A DNA stretch of 49,153 bases from an uncultured Acetobacteraceae bacterium (GCA_903918195.1 CAIXDS010000212.1:1-49153), one strand, 5' to 3'; positions 34,837-46,056 are shown, counted from the stretch's first letter. Translations and numbers: made by a program. The notes: generated from the sequence alone by a model not told the origin.

Positions 34837-36300
34837 GTGGCGCAGATCATCACCCTGGAGAGCCTGCTGGCGCCGGCCGCCCCGCCCACTTCCAGCGCGG
34901 CGTCCGGTTGCACCGCCTCGGCTTGTGGCTCGTCGCAAGCCCCGTCCGGCATGGACCCGGCCGTGTGGGAGCGGGTCAAGGACCACCCCTGCTACGCTGA
35001 GGAGGCGCACCACTACTTCGCCCGCATGCACGTGGCGGTGGCGCCCGCCTGCAACATCCAGTGCAACTACTGCAACCGAAAATACGACTGCGCCAACGAA
35101 AGCCGCCCCGGCGTCGTCTCGGAAAAACTCACCCCCGACCAGGCCGTGCGCAAGGTGGTGGCCGTCGCCAACGCGGTGCCGCAACTCTCTGTCCTTGGCG
35201 TCGCCGGGCCGGGCGATGCGGTGTACGACTGGCGCCATACGCGCGAAACCTTTGAACGCGTGCAGGCCGCCATCCCCGATCTGCGGCTGTGCCTGTCCAC
35301 CAACGGTCTCGCCTTGCCCGACCATGTCGAGGCCATCGCCGCCATGGGCGTGGACCACGTCACCATCACCATCAATTTCATCGACCCCGAGATCGGCGCG
35401 CGCATCCACCCGTGGATTTTCTTCAACCACCAGCGCCACACCGGCGTGGAAGCCGCCCGCATCCTGCACGAACGGCAGATGCTCGGCCTGGAGATGCTGG
35501 TCGCGCGCGGCATCCTGGCCAAGGTCAACTCGGTGATGATCCCCGGCATCAACGACGAGCATCTGGCGGAAGTTAACCGGGTGGTGACGCAAAAAGGGGC
35601 ATTCCTGCACAACATCATGCCCCTTATTTCGGACCCGGCGCACGGCACCGCGTTCGGCCTGTTCGGCCAGCGCGGCCCCACGCCCGCCGAATTGAAGGCG
35701 CTGCAGGACCGGCTGGCAGGTGGCGCCAACCTGATGCGCCATTGCCGCCAGTGCCGCGCCGACGCGGTCGGCCTGCTCGGCGAGGATCGCGGGCAGGAAT
35801 TCAACCTCGACCAGTTGCCGGCGGAGGCCGCCTACGACCCCGCCGCCCGCGCGACCTACCGTGACCTGGTGGCGGAAACCCGCGGCGAGCACGCGGCGCA
35901 CCGCGACGCCGCCCGCGACGACGTGGCCGCAATGGACGCGCCGGCGGTGCTGGTGGCGGTGGCCACCCGCGGCGGCGGACGTATCAACGAGCATTTCGGC
36001 CACGCAAAGGAATTCCAGGTCTACGAGGTCTCGCCCGAAGGCATCCGCTTCACCGCCCATCGCCGCGTCGAGCAGTACTGCCAGGGCGGCTGGGGCGAGG
36101 ACGCCACGCTGGAGGGCGTGCTGGCCACGCTGGCCGGCATCGCCTGCGTGCTGGTGGCCAAGATCGGCGACTGCCCGCGCCAGAGCCTGGAAGATGCCGG
36201 CATCGCCGCCAGCCAGGACCACGCCTATGACTGGATTGAATCGGGAATTGCCGCCTGGTACGCGCAACGCTACCGCAGCACCGTTCGCCTTACCGCATAA
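34837..36300 (+). CDS. nifB: FeMo-cofactor biosynthesis radical SAM protein NifB
   Basis: A 487-residue NifB. The radical SAM cluster motif is ACNIQCNYCNRKYDC (Cys at about 72, 76, 79), preceded by HHYFARMHVAVAPACN and followed by LGVAGPGDAVYDW; IMPLISDPAHGTAFG and LMRHCRQCRADAVGLLGED are further NifB marks. From about residue 368 a NifX/NafY-like domain (VAVATRGGGRINEHFGHAKE) is fused, as in many proteobacteria. It fuses two 4Fe-4S clusters with carbide insertion into NifB-co, the precursor of the nitrogenase cofactor. Start is GTG 34837, with AGAGGA upstream. First gene of the operon nifB-fdxN-nifZ-nifT-SIR2-like. Confidence 0.97.
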   Translation: MAQIITLESLLAPAAPPTSSAASGCTASACGSSQAPSGMDPAVWERVKDHPCYAEEAHHYFARMHVAVAPACNIQCNYCNRKYDCANESRPGVVSEKLTPDQAVRKVVAVANAVPQLSVLGVAGPGDAVYDWRHTRETFERVQAAIPDLRLCLSTNGLALPDHVEAIAAMGVDHVTITINFIDPEIGARIHPWIFFNHQRHTGVEAARILHERQMLGLEMLVARGILAKVNSVMIPGINDEHLAEVNRVVTQKGAFLHNIMPLISDPAHGTAFGLFGQRGPTPAELKALQDRLAGGANLMRHCRQCRADAVGLLGEDRGQEFNLDQLPAEAAYDPAARATYRDLVAETRGEHAAHRDAARDDVAAMDAPAVLVAVATRGGGRINEHFGHAKEFQVYEVSPEGIRFTAHRRVEQYCQGGWGEDATLEGVLATLAGIACVLVAKIGDCPRQSLEDAGIAASQDHAYDWIESGIAAWYAQRYRSTVRLTA

Positions 36301-36354
36301 CCAACCGACTGCCTGAACGACGAACGACCGACCACCCTCAACGGAGAGACTGAT

Positions 36355-36549
36355 ATGGCCTACAAGATCATCGTATCCCAGTGCACCGCCTGCGGTGCCT
36401 GCGAGTTCGAATGTCCGAACGCCGCCATTTCCACCAAGCGCGGCAACTACGTGATCAACGCTGCCCTGTGCACCGAGTGCGAGGGGCATTTCCCGGCCGC
36501 CCAGTGCGCCGCCGTCTGCCCGGTGCCCGACACCTGCGTCAAGGTCTGA
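36355..36549 (+). CDS. fdxN: 4Fe-4S ferredoxin FdxN-type
   Basis: A 64-residue ferredoxin with two cluster sites: [12 protein letters not shown] (residues 10-21) and the wider [18 protein letters not shown] (about 39-56), the pattern found in ferredoxins beside nifB. It probably supplies electrons to NifB or to nitrogenase. GGAGAGACTGAT precedes the ATG. It lies 54 bases after nifB. Confidence 0.93.
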   Translation: MAYKIIVSQCTACGACEFECPNAAISTKRGNYVINAALCTECEGHFPAAQCAAVCPVPDTCVKV

Positions 36550-36570
36550 CGCGGCGGAGGGAAGCAGGGA

Positions 36571-36858
36571 ATGGCATCGCCCAAAGACGACGACGGCGAG
36601 TTGCACCGCCCGCCCTGCTTCCCGCCGGGCGCCAAAGTGCGGGCCACCATGCATATCCGCAACGACGGTACCTTCGCCGGCCGCGAGATCGGTGATATCC
36701 TCGTGCGCAAAGGTGACGAAGGCTACGTGCGCGACATCGGCACGTACCTGCAGCGCTACTACATCTACGCCGTCGAATTCATCGTGCGCGGCGCGGTGGT
36801 GGGCATGCGCGCGCGCGAGCTTGCTGCCGCGGACGCGCCGCAGGAGGCCGCACCATGA
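36571..36858 (+). CDS. nifZ: Nitrogen fixation protein NifZ
   Basis: A 95-residue NifZ. Typical parts: RATMHIRNDGTFAGREIGDI, LVRKGDEGYVRDIGTYLQRY and YIYAVEFIVRGAVVGMRARE. NifZ assists formation of the second P-cluster in the MoFe protein. The core is present with a short Pro- and Ala-rich tail. Its ATG follows GGAGGGAAGCAGGGA, and its stop overlaps the nifT start (ATGA), so the two are translationally coupled. Confidence 0.9.
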   Translation: MASPKDDDGELHRPPCFPPGAKVRATMHIRNDGTFAGREIGDILVRKGDEGYVRDIGTYLQRYYIYAVEFIVRGAVVGMRARELAAADAPQEAAP

Positions 36859-37067
36859 AGATCATGATCCGCCGCTCCGACAAGGGGTTTTCCGCCTACG
36901 TGCCGAAGAAGGATCTGGAGGAGCCGATCGTCGAGACCGAACGCGAAACGCTGTGGGGCGGCTGGGTAAAGCTGAAGAACGGCTGGGTGTTCGACCTGCC
37001 CGAAATGGAAGCCGACACCCGCCTGCCGATCACGGTGAACGCCCGCAAGCGCGGCGGCGAGGAGTAG
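36855..37067 (+). CDS. nifT: Nitrogen fixation protein NifT/FixU
   Basis: A 70-residue NifT. MKIMIRRSDKGFSAYVPKKD, then EETLWGG-like WGGWVKLKNGWVFDLPEM and LPITVNARKRGGEE are diagnostic. The protein is not essential and its function is unclear; it is usually coded near nifK or nifZ. It overlaps the end of nifZ by four bases. Confidence 0.92.
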   Translation: MKIMIRRSDKGFSAYVPKKDLEEPIVETERETLWGGWVKLKNGWVFDLPEMEADTRLPITVNARKRGGEE

Positions 37068-37071
37068 CCCC

Positions 37072-39164
<2,093 letters not shown>

Positions 39165-39175
39165 TCAGCTCCGGT

Positions 39176-39210
39176 CGTCTCCGCAGGCAGGAATTGTGCC
39201 CGCGGAGACG
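39176..39210 (+). terminator. Stem-loop after nifH, without T-tract
   Basis: Nine-bp stem CGTCTCCGC/GCGGAGACG (39176-39184 with 39202-39210), loop of 17 bases, no T-run. It may stabilise the nifH end of the transcript or reduce downstream expression; it is not a standard rho-independent terminator, so read-through into the fusion gene is expected. Confidence 0.5.
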
Positions 39211-39244
39211 CACGCCGCAGCGAAAACCGACGAGCGGATCAGCC

Positions 39245-40543
39245 ATGAGTGACCAGCCTGCCCCTCCCTCCGCGCCCGGTCAGACGCCGTGGATCAGGCC
39301 CGGCGTGGTGGTGCACGATCCCGCCGAGGTGGTTGACGATCTGCTGGCGGAGTTCGCCCTTGGCCTGCGTGCCCGCGGGTTCAATGTGGCCGGCTATGTC
39401 CAGCACAACAACCGCGGCAATACCGGCAAGGGCCAGGGGTGCGCACCGCGCATCGAATATCTCGATATCAGCACCGCCACCACCCGCACGATCGAGCGGG
39501 CAGCCGCCGCCGACTATCTGTGCACCGCCATGCGCGAAGACGCCGACCTGCTGGTGATCAGCCATTTCTATGCCTGCACCGGCGCCACCGACAGCATTGG
39601 CGCCAGCCTCGATCCGCACGGCACGCGGGGCATGCCGCTGCTGACCTCGATCGCCGGGCAGTGCATCCATAAATGGCACAGCTATGTGCGGCGTGACGGC
39701 TCGATGATCGCGCCGGACCTGGCCTCGCTGTGGTCGTGGTGGGGGCCGGAACAATTGTATCGCGACCTGGCGCTCGGGGTCGCGGAACAGGATGTGCACA
39801 GCATTGTCTGTGGCCCGCGCTGGATCATGGTGGAAAGTCGCAGCGGCGTCGGGCTGGCTCCCTTGCCGCGGCATCCGCGCGATCTGCTGCCGCGGCTGCC
39901 GCGCCTGGCCCGGCAAAGCCTGCGCAGTTTGGCGGACATGGCCAGGTCGTGGGACCCGCTGGAGACGGCGCTCGGCGTTGCCGCCATCAACGCCCATTAT
40001 AACCGTTTCGATCTCGTCGGGCGGGCGGGCAATGGCATCAAGGCGTTTCGCAAGCTGACCGGACAGGTGGTGGCGATCGGCGCTTTTCCGGGCATTGACG
40101 GTATCCTGCCGAATTGCGCCATTATCGAGGCCGATCCGCGGCCGGGCGAATTCCCGATCGTTGCCATGGACACGCTGCTGCCCGGCTGCGGCGCGGCGGT
40201 GGTCAATGCCTCGGCCGTGGTCAATCGCAGCCTGCCGCGGATTCTGCGCCTTGCCCGCAACCGTCCGGTCGCCCTGGTCGGTCCGGCGACGCCGATGACA
40301 GAACGGCTGCACGGGTACGGACTTTCGGTTCTCGGCGGCCTGGTCGTCAGCGATGCCGCGGGTCTGGCGTCGGCGATCCGTGCCGGCGCCGCCGCGCGCG
40401 AATTTTGTCGTTTCGGCCGCTTCGTTCATATCGCCCGCAGCCACGCGGCGGTGGCTGTCGAAAATCCCGAGGCTGTATCAGGCAATTCCCGCTGCGTATT
40501 CAATACCCCGGCTTCCCGCCGGGCAGCTTCGATTTCCGGTTGA
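39245..40543 (+). CDS. DUF2478-DUF364 fusion protein next to nifH
   Basis: A 432-residue protein in two parts. Residues about 18-190 match DUF2478 (PGVVVHDPAEVVDDLLAEFA, RARGFNVAGYVQHNN, LLVISHFYACTGATDSIG, LWSWWGPEQLYRDL). Residues about 200-410 match DUF364/DUF4213, a putative heavy-metal chelation family: WDPLETALGVAAINAHYNRF, then VVAIGAFPGI, CGAAVVNASAVVNRSLPRIL and VALVGPATPMTERLHGYGLS. DUF364 proteins are frequently encoded beside BtuC/FecCD-type metal transporters, which is the case here. It begins 80 bases after nifH and is likely co-transcribed with it. A role in handling a nitrogenase metal is inferred, not shown. Confidence 0.8.
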   Translation: MSDQPAPPSAPGQTPWIRPGVVVHDPAEVVDDLLAEFALGLRARGFNVAGYVQHNNRGNTGKGQGCAPRIEYLDISTATTRTIERAAAADYLCTAMREDADLLVISHFYACTGATDSIGASLDPHGTRGMPLLTSIAGQCIHKWHSYVRRDGSMIAPDLASLWSWWGPEQLYRDLALGVAEQDVHSIVCGPRWIMVESRSGVGLAPLPRHPRDLLPRLPRLARQSLRSLADMARSWDPLETALGVAAINAHYNRFDLVGRAGNGIKAFRKLTGQVVAIGAFPGIDGILPNCAIIEADPRPGEFPIVAMDTLLPGCGAAVVNASAVVNRSLPRILRLARNRPVALVGPATPMTERLHGYGLSVLGGLVVSDAAGLASAIRAGAAAREFCRFGRFVHIARSHAAVAVENPEAVSGNSRCVFNTPASRRAASISG

Positions 40544-40779
40544 CACCAAAACGCTCTTTGCTCATCCTGGTTCTCGTTCCGGCATCACCATTGGTCCGGT
40601 TCGACGCAATGGTCTCGTTGGGGTCGTCTTTCTGGTCCTGCTGACGGACAGCAACCGGACCGACGGCGGATAGCGGCCTGAGCCGCTTCATTCAAACTAG
40701 CCTTAGGGTTGAACCCGCCTGGTCGGAGTCCGGCGCGTGCTGTTGACGAGCGAGCTGCCCGGCATCCGGGTTCGCTTGA

Positions 40780-40795
40780 TTGGCAAAGCCGTCGC
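40780..40795 (+). promoter_or_regulatory. Weak sigma-54-like element before the tonB operon
   Basis: TTGGCAAAGCCGTCGC has GG at 40782-40783 and GC at 40794-40795 at the right spacing, but the -12 part reads TCGC rather than TTGC and no TGT-N10-ACA site is seen upstream. The 296-base gap 40544-40839 otherwise shows only a TTGACA at 40540-40545 without a good -10 element. Confidence 0.25.
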
Positions 40796-40839
40796 CACGC
40801 TCTGCCGGGTTCAGGGGTGAACCTTCGAGTCCGATATTT

Positions 40840-41598
40840 ATGGTCGATGGTTGTTTCGTGCTTGCGGCCGGCATGGCCGGGCCGGCGGACCCGCCGCGCG
40901 CGGCTGGGGATGGCGCCCGGTTCCAGGGCGTTTTGCCGCCGTCCTGGCTGGCGGTGGTGGTGCTGGTCGGGTTGGTCCACGTGGCGCTGTTCCGGCTGGC
41001 GATCGATGCCGCCGGCATGGCCCGGCCGGCCGCCGCCGTCGCTCCGGCGGCGATCAGCGTGCGCTGGGTCGCCAGCGTTGCCCAGGCTGGCGTGGCGATC
41101 ACGCCTGAGCCTCCGGTTGCGCCGGTGGCAACGCCGGCCCCGGCGGTCGTGGTACCGGCGCCGACATTGCGCCGGCGGACCCCGCCGAAACCCGCGGTGG
41201 TCGCCCGCGCCGCGGTAGCGCCGCCGCCTGCGGCCGCAGGGCCGGCTGAGCGGCCAGCACTACCGGCGCCGTCCATCCCGTCCGCCGATGCCCCGGCCAG
41301 CGACGCGCCCCGGCTGACGCCGCCGCGCGCCGACGCCGCCTACCTGTCCAATCCGGCCCCCGACTATCCCGCTTCGGCGCTTGCGCAGCGCCAGGAAGGG
41401 CGGGTGGTGCTGCGCGTGCTGGTCGCCGCCGACGGCCGCCCGCAGGAGGTGTCGGTGGCTCGCGGCAGCGGCTTTGCGCTGCTCGACCAGGCGGCGGTGG
41501 CCGCGGTGCAGCGCTGGCGCTTCGTCGCCGCGTCGCGCGACGGGGTTGCCGTCGATGCCCGGGTGCTCGTGCCCATCACCTTCAAGCTGAGGACATGA
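40840..41598 (+). CDS. tonB: TonB energy-transducing protein
   Basis: A 252-residue TonB. It has an N-terminal membrane anchor (LAVVVLVGLVHVALFRLAID, about residues 35-55), a long proline- and alanine-rich periplasmic spacer (about 75-165), and a C-terminal TonB domain (NPAPDYPASALAQRQEGRVV, then VAADGRPQEVSVARGSGF and WRFVAASRDG). It links the proton-driven ExbB-ExbD motor to the receptor encoded three genes later. The ATG at 40840 has only weak ribosome-binding sequence; its stop overlaps the exbB start (ATGA). Confidence 0.87.
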   Translation: MVDGCFVLAAGMAGPADPPRAAGDGARFQGVLPPSWLAVVVLVGLVHVALFRLAIDAAGMARPAAAVAPAAISVRWVASVAQAGVAITPEPPVAPVATPAPAVVVPAPTLRRRTPPKPAVVARAAVAPPPAAAGPAERPALPAPSIPSADAPASDAPRLTPPRADAAYLSNPAPDYPASALAQRQEGRVVLRVLVAADGRPQEVSVARGSGFALLDQAAVAAVQRWRFVAASRDGVAVDARVLVPITFKLRT

Positions 41599-42359
41599 CA
41601 GTGCAGCCATTCCAACTCCCCGACACTTACGGGCTGTCGCATTTCGTATCGTTTGGCAGCCCGGCCGAGTTGGCGCCGCTGTATGTCCTGGCCGCGATGT
41701 CGGTGCTTACCTGGTGCGTTATCGTTCTCAAGGCGATTCAGGTGCTGCGGCTGCGCTGGCGGGGCGGCGGGTTCCTGCGCCGCTGCTGGGCCAGCGGCGA
41801 TGCGGCGCTGATCGGCGTCCATCTCGCCCGTTATGCCGCGCGCGATCCGTGGAGCCGGCTGACCGCCGCCGGTCTGGCCGCTCGCGCCCAGCTGGCCGGC
41901 ATTGCGGGCGACGCGCAGGCGACGCTGGGTACGCCCGAGCAGTTCCTCACGCATACGTTGCGGCGGGCGATTGGCCGTGAGGCGGTGGAGCTGGAATCCG
42001 GGCTGACCGCTTTGGCCACGGTGGCGACGCTGGCGCCGTTCGTCGGCCTGTTCGGAACGGTGTGGGGCATTTACCACGCTCTGCTGGCCATCGGTGCCGG
42101 CGGACAGAGCAGCCTCGATCAGGTGGCCGGGCCGGTCGGGGAAACCCTGATCATGACCGCTTTCGGCCTGGCCACGGCAATGCCGGCGGTGGCGGCGCAC
42201 AATGTTTTTGTCCGCTCCAAGCGCCGCATCCTCGCCGATCTCGATGGCTTTGCCCACGAACTGCTGGTGTTCCTGGCCGGCGGCGGCGCCCCGGTGGCGC
42301 CAGCGTTCTGTCCGCCGCGGCAACCGGGCGCCGCTGTTCTCGAAATGGCGAGCGCCTGA
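41595..42359 (+). CDS. exbB: ExbB/TolQ-type proton channel protein
   Basis: A 254-residue protein of the MotA/TolQ/ExbB family. A first membrane segment (LYVLAAMSVLTWCVIVLKA) is followed by a cytoplasmic loop and two further segments, within TLAPFVGLFGTVWGIYHAL (the signature of the family) and ETLIMTAFGLATAMPAVAAHN. With ExbD it forms the motor for TonB. The start overlaps tonB by four bases. Confidence 0.9.
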   Translation: MTVQPFQLPDTYGLSHFVSFGSPAELAPLYVLAAMSVLTWCVIVLKAIQVLRLRWRGGGFLRRCWASGDAALIGVHLARYAARDPWSRLTAAGLAARAQLAGIAGDAQATLGTPEQFLTHTLRRAIGREAVELESGLTALATVATLAPFVGLFGTVWGIYHALLAIGAGGQSSLDQVAGPVGETLIMTAFGLATAMPAVAAHNVFVRSKRRILADLDGFAHELLVFLAGGGAPVAPAFCPPRQPGAAVLEMASA

Positions 42360-42360
42360 C

Positions 42361-42783
42361 ATGGAGTTTGGCACATTCATCCCTGACGATGCCGACCAGC
42401 CGGCCGCCGAAATCAACATGATCCCGATGATCGACGTCATGCTGGTGCTGCTGATCGTGTTTATCCTCGCCGCGCCGCTGCTGACGCGGGCCGTCAAGAT
42501 CGACCTGCCGCGCGAAGTGGCCGCCGCCGACCGCCCGCTTCCGGCCGACATCACCCTCAGCCTCGACAAGGCCGGGCAGGTCTGGTGGCAGAACGCGCCC
42601 GTCACCCCGGCCGAGCTTGCGCTTCGTCTGGACGCGGCAGGGCGCCAGGCCGATCCGCCGGAGCTGCATATCCGCGCCGATCGCGAGGTCGCCTACGGAC
42701 ATGTCGCCGATCTGATGGCGCTGGCGTCCGGCAAGGGGCTGCACAAGCTGGCTTTCGTCAGCGATCCGGTGCCGGCGCGATGA
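42361..42783 (+). CDS. exbD: ExbD/TolR-type biopolymer transport protein
   Basis: A 140-residue ExbD. INMIPMIDVMLVLLIVFILA (about residues 19-38) is its single membrane segment, containing the conserved Asp used for proton flow, and the periplasmic domain ends with YGHVADLMALASGKGLHKLAFV. Its ATG is two bases after the exbB stop. Confidence 0.92.
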   Translation: MEFGTFIPDDADQPAAEINMIPMIDVMLVLLIVFILAAPLLTRAVKIDLPREVAAADRPLPADITLSLDKAGQVWWQNAPVTPAELALRLDAAGRQADPPELHIRADREVAYGHVADLMALASGKGLHKLAFVSDPVPAR

Positions 42784-42830
42784 CGATCCGGCCGGTTGCC
42801 ATCGGTTTTCACTCCGAACGGAAATTTGCA

Positions 42831-45017
42831 ATGAAATCGACACGAATTGTGCTGCTGGCCTCGGTGGCCTGGATGGCCGGCGCGGCCAGCCCCGGCCGCG
42901 CCGCGGACGACCCCTCGCCCGAACTTGCCGATGTCACCGTCGAATCCACGGCGCCGGCCGCCGAGGGCAGCGCTGCCGCCGGCTATCGGGTGAAGCACGC
43001 CGATATGGGGCCGCTCGGCAGCCAGAGCGTGCAGGACACGCCCTATTCCATCACCACGGTGCCGGCCGATTTGATCGAGAACCAGCAGGCCAAGACCATC
43101 AAGGACATCATCAAATACGATCCCTCGGCGCAGATCGAGCCGCGCGGCGATCTCGATTTCGGCCGGCCGCAGACCCGCGGTTTCGAAAACGCGGTGACCC
43201 AGAATACCCGCATCGATGGCCTCAACTCCTACACGATCATGGCCTATCCCATGGAGGAGTACCAGAGCGTGGAAATCCTCAACGGCGCGGCCGGCGGGCT
43301 GTATGGCGCGTCCTCGCCGGGCGGGGTGTTCAACTTCATCCCCAAGCGTCCCACCGATACGCCGATGCAGGACATCACCGTCGGCTATGATTCGCTCGGC
43401 GTGTTCACCGAGCATGCCGATCTTGGCGGGCGGGCCGGTCCGGACAACATGTTCGGATATCGCATCAACGCCCTGCACGGCGACGGCACCAGCTATGTCG
43501 ACCACAGCCACCGCGAGCGCGAACTGCTCAGCGGCGATTTCGATGTCAGGTTCAACAACGATACCAGGCTGGAGCTGAATATCAGCCATTACGTCGACAA
43601 CGAAAGCGGCTTTCCCGCCGCGTTCGTCTACGGCGCGCCGGGCTATGCCACCCAGCTTCCCGCCGCACCCGATCCGGCCAAGGCCGGCTATGGCGTGATC
43701 GGCGCCGGGCAGACATTGCAGCAGGATATCGGCAGCCTGCGGCTGGAACACCAGTTCAATGCCGATTGGAAGCTGACCCTCGGCGGCCTGTATGAGCAGT
43801 CCGACCGCACCATGAACCCGACCGCCGGCGCCCCGGCCGATCCGTTCCTGGCCCTGACCAACAACAGCGGTGCCTATAAGGTGTACGTGTCCGATACCGG
43901 GTTGCAGACCGAGCTGTTCAGCAACCTTGCCTATCTGAACGGCCATTTGCAGACCGGCAGCCTGGGCCACGATGTGTTCATCGGCAGCAACGGCTACCAG
44001 CAGACCATGCACACCCGGGTCGGCACCGCGGCGCCGGTGGATATCGGCAGCGCCTCCATCGACGATCCCATCCAGTATTCCTGGGACACACCCGACAGCG
44101 GCAGCTTCTACAAATCAGCCACCGCCGGGCAGCAGGCCTTGGTGGTCGGCGATACGGTCAGCTTCACCCCGCACTGGTCGGTGCTGTTCGCCGCCAGCGG
44201 CAGCTGGCTGACCAGCCGCAGTTTCAGCAAGGCCGGCGCCGTCACCGCGCATTACGACGCTTTCGGCATCAGCCCGACGGTGAGCCTGATCTACAAGCCG
44301 CTGGCCAACCTGACCACCTACCTCACCTATGCCGACGCGTTGCAGCAGGGCGACACCCTGACCACCACCACCGGCACCACCATCCTGCCGCCCTATCGCA
44401 GCACCGACCTGGAAATCGGCGGCAAGATCACTCTTCGCGACTCACTCGACCTGTCGCTGGCGGTGTTCGACATGCAGCGGCCGTGGTCGTATCTGACCTC
44501 CACCGGCACCGCCACCAATAGCGGCCAGCAGCGCAATGTCGGCTTCGAGACCGCCGCCAAGGGCAAGCTGCTGGACGGGCTGACCGTGTTCGGCGGCTTC
44601 ACCTGGCTCGATCCGGAGCTGACCAGCACCGCCAGCGCGGCCACCACCGGCAAGCTGGTGGTCGGGGTGCCGCGCTATCAGGCCAATATGTATGTCGAAT
44701 ACGCACTGCCCGGCGTGGCCGGGCTGACGCTGGACCTGAACGCCCATTACACCGGCCGGCGGGCGGCGAATGCCACCAACACCAGCTGGGCCGCCGGTTA
44801 CGCCACTCTCGATCTCGGCCTGCGCTACGAGATGACGGCGTACGGCACCCGGCTGACCTGGCGCGCCGGGGTCGAGAACGTCACCAACACCCGCTACTGG
44901 GCGGCGATTCTGGCGCCCAACCAGCAGGGGGTGATGCCGACCAGCCTCAGCACCAGTTACGCCGCCTTCCTGGGGGCGCCGATGACGCTGCACGCCTCGC
45001 TGACCGCGTCGTTCTGA
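42831..45017 (+). CDS. TonB-dependent siderophore-type outer-membrane receptor
   Basis: A 728-residue receptor with a signal peptide (MKSTRIVLLASVAWMAGAAS, cleavage near GRAADD), a likely TonB box (LADVTVES), a plug domain (SVQDTPYSITTVPADLIENQ, then RGFENAV and VEILNGAAGGLYGASSPGGV), and a 22-strand barrel ending in the usual C-terminal Phe (LTASF). It belongs to the siderophore-receptor subtype without an N-terminal signalling domain, so no FecR/FecI control is expected. The ligand is unknown; a metal chelate is likely. A GGAAATTTGCA sequence leads the ATG. Part of the eight-gene operon. Confidence 0.92.
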   Translation: MKSTRIVLLASVAWMAGAASPGRAADDPSPELADVTVESTAPAAEGSAAAGYRVKHADMGPLGSQSVQDTPYSITTVPADLIENQQAKTIKDIIKYDPSAQIEPRGDLDFGRPQTRGFENAVTQNTRIDGLNSYTIMAYPMEEYQSVEILNGAAGGLYGASSPGGVFNFIPKRPTDTPMQDITVGYDSLGVFTEHADLGGRAGPDNMFGYRINALHGDGTSYVDHSHRERELLSGDFDVRFNNDTRLELNISHYVDNESGFPAAFVYGAPGYATQLPAAPDPAKAGYGVIGAGQTLQQDIGSLRLEHQFNADWKLTLGGLYEQSDRTMNPTAGAPADPFLALTNNSGAYKVYVSDTGLQTELFSNLAYLNGHLQTGSLGHDVFIGSNGYQQTMHTRVGTAAPVDIGSASIDDPIQYSWDTPDSGSFYKSATAGQQALVVGDTVSFTPHWSVLFAASGSWLTSRSFSKAGAVTAHYDAFGISPTVSLIYKPLANLTTYLTYADALQQGDTLTTTTGTTILPPYRSTDLEIGGKITLRDSLDLSLAVFDMQRPWSYLTSTGTATNSGQQRNVGFETAAKGKLLDGLTVFGGFTWLDPELTSTASAATTGKLVVGVPRYQANMYVEYALPGVAGLTLDLNAHYTGRRAANATNTSWAAGYATLDLGLRYEMTAYGTRLTWRAGVENVTNTRYWAAILAPNQQGVMPTSLSTSYAAFLGAPMTLHASLTASF

Positions 45018-45018
45018 C

Positions 45019-46056
45019 GTGGCAACCGGCATGCAAGGGCGATGGCGGCGGGGGCTGGCGATCGCGGCGTTGGTCCTCGTCGCGTTGGCGGTCGGAGGCC
45101 CGGCGCCGGCACGGGAAATAATCGACATGGCCGGCCGGCATGTGCAGGTGCCCGAGCAGATCCGGCGAATTTACGTCGCCTTCGACCCGCCGGCCATTTT
45201 TTTGACGTCGCTCGCGCCCGACCTGATGGTCGGGGTGCCGTTCGACCGGCCGCCGGCGGCGGCGCGCCTGCTGCCGCCGGAGGTGAACCGGCTGCCCATC
45301 GTGCGTGGCGCCACCCGGACCGATCCCGAGACGTTGCTGACGCTCGGTGTCGATCTGGTGGTGGTGTGGAACATGCGCGGGCCGCCCGACGCCGTCGCCG
45401 ACCGGATGACCGCCATGGGCCTGCCCACGGTGATGGTCGACGCCGCGCCGTTTGCCAGCTACCCGGCGGCGTTCCGCTTTCTCGGTCGGCTGCTGCACCG
45501 CGAGGCGCGGGCCGAAACGCTGGCGGTGGCGCTGGAGGCGGCGATGGCCCGGTTGCAGGCCAGTGTTCAGGCCATTCCGCCGGCCGAACAGCGCCGCGTT
45601 TACTATGCCGATTCCGCCGATGGCCTGAAAAGCCAGTGCGCCAGTGCGTTTCGCGGTGAGGTCGTGCGTCTGGCCGGCGGCTTCAACGTGATGCAGTGCG
45701 ACACTCCCGACAGCATGGCGGCGAATGTCAGCGTCAGCCTGGAACGGCTGCTGCTGCTCGATCCTGACGTCATCGTCGCCCGCACCCCGGCGATTGCCCG
45801 CTTCCTGTGTGCCGATCCGGGATGGCGGCATTTGCGGGCGGTCCGCACCGGTCAGGTGCTGGCCTTTCCGGTGCTGCCGTTCAACTGGGCCGAGCGGCCG
45901 CATTCCCAGTTCAAGCTGCTGGCGGTGCAGTGGCTGGCGCACCGACTGTATCCCGACCGGTTTCCGTTCGATTTCGATCAGGCGACTCGGGCGTTCTACC
46001 GCGTTTTCTTCGGCATGGAGCTGAGCGATGATGATCTCGCACGCTTGCGGGGGTGA
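45019..46056 (+). CDS. Periplasmic substrate-binding protein, BtuF/FecB/MolA type
   Basis: A 345-residue exported protein (GTG start, basic QGRWRRG, hydrophobic segment, cleavage near APAREII). It follows the cluster A-II binding-protein pattern: IDMAGRHVQVPEQIRRIY, LTSLAPDLMVG, LTLGVDLVVVWN, LLLLDPDVIVAR and the C-terminal region FNWAERPHSQFKLLAVQWLA-HRLYPDRF. Transporters of this class carry siderophores, cobalamin, haem and, in Haemophilus MolBCA, molybdate or tungstate. The ligand is not identifiable from sequence alone. It overlaps the permease gene. Confidence 0.88.
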   Translation: MATGMQGRWRRGLAIAALVLVALAVGGPAPAREIIDMAGRHVQVPEQIRRIYVAFDPPAIFLTSLAPDLMVGVPFDRPPAAARLLPPEVNRLPIVRGATRTDPETLLTLGVDLVVVWNMRGPPDAVADRMTAMGLPTVMVDAAPFASYPAAFRFLGRLLHREARAETLAVALEAAMARLQASVQAIPPAEQRRVYYADSADGLKSQCASAFRGEVVRLAGGFNVMQCDTPDSMAANVSVSLERLLLLDPDVIVARTPAIARFLCADPGWRHLRAVRTGQVLAFPVLPFNWAERPHSQFKLLAVQWLAHRLYPDRFPFDFDQATRAFYRVFFGMELSDDDLARLRG

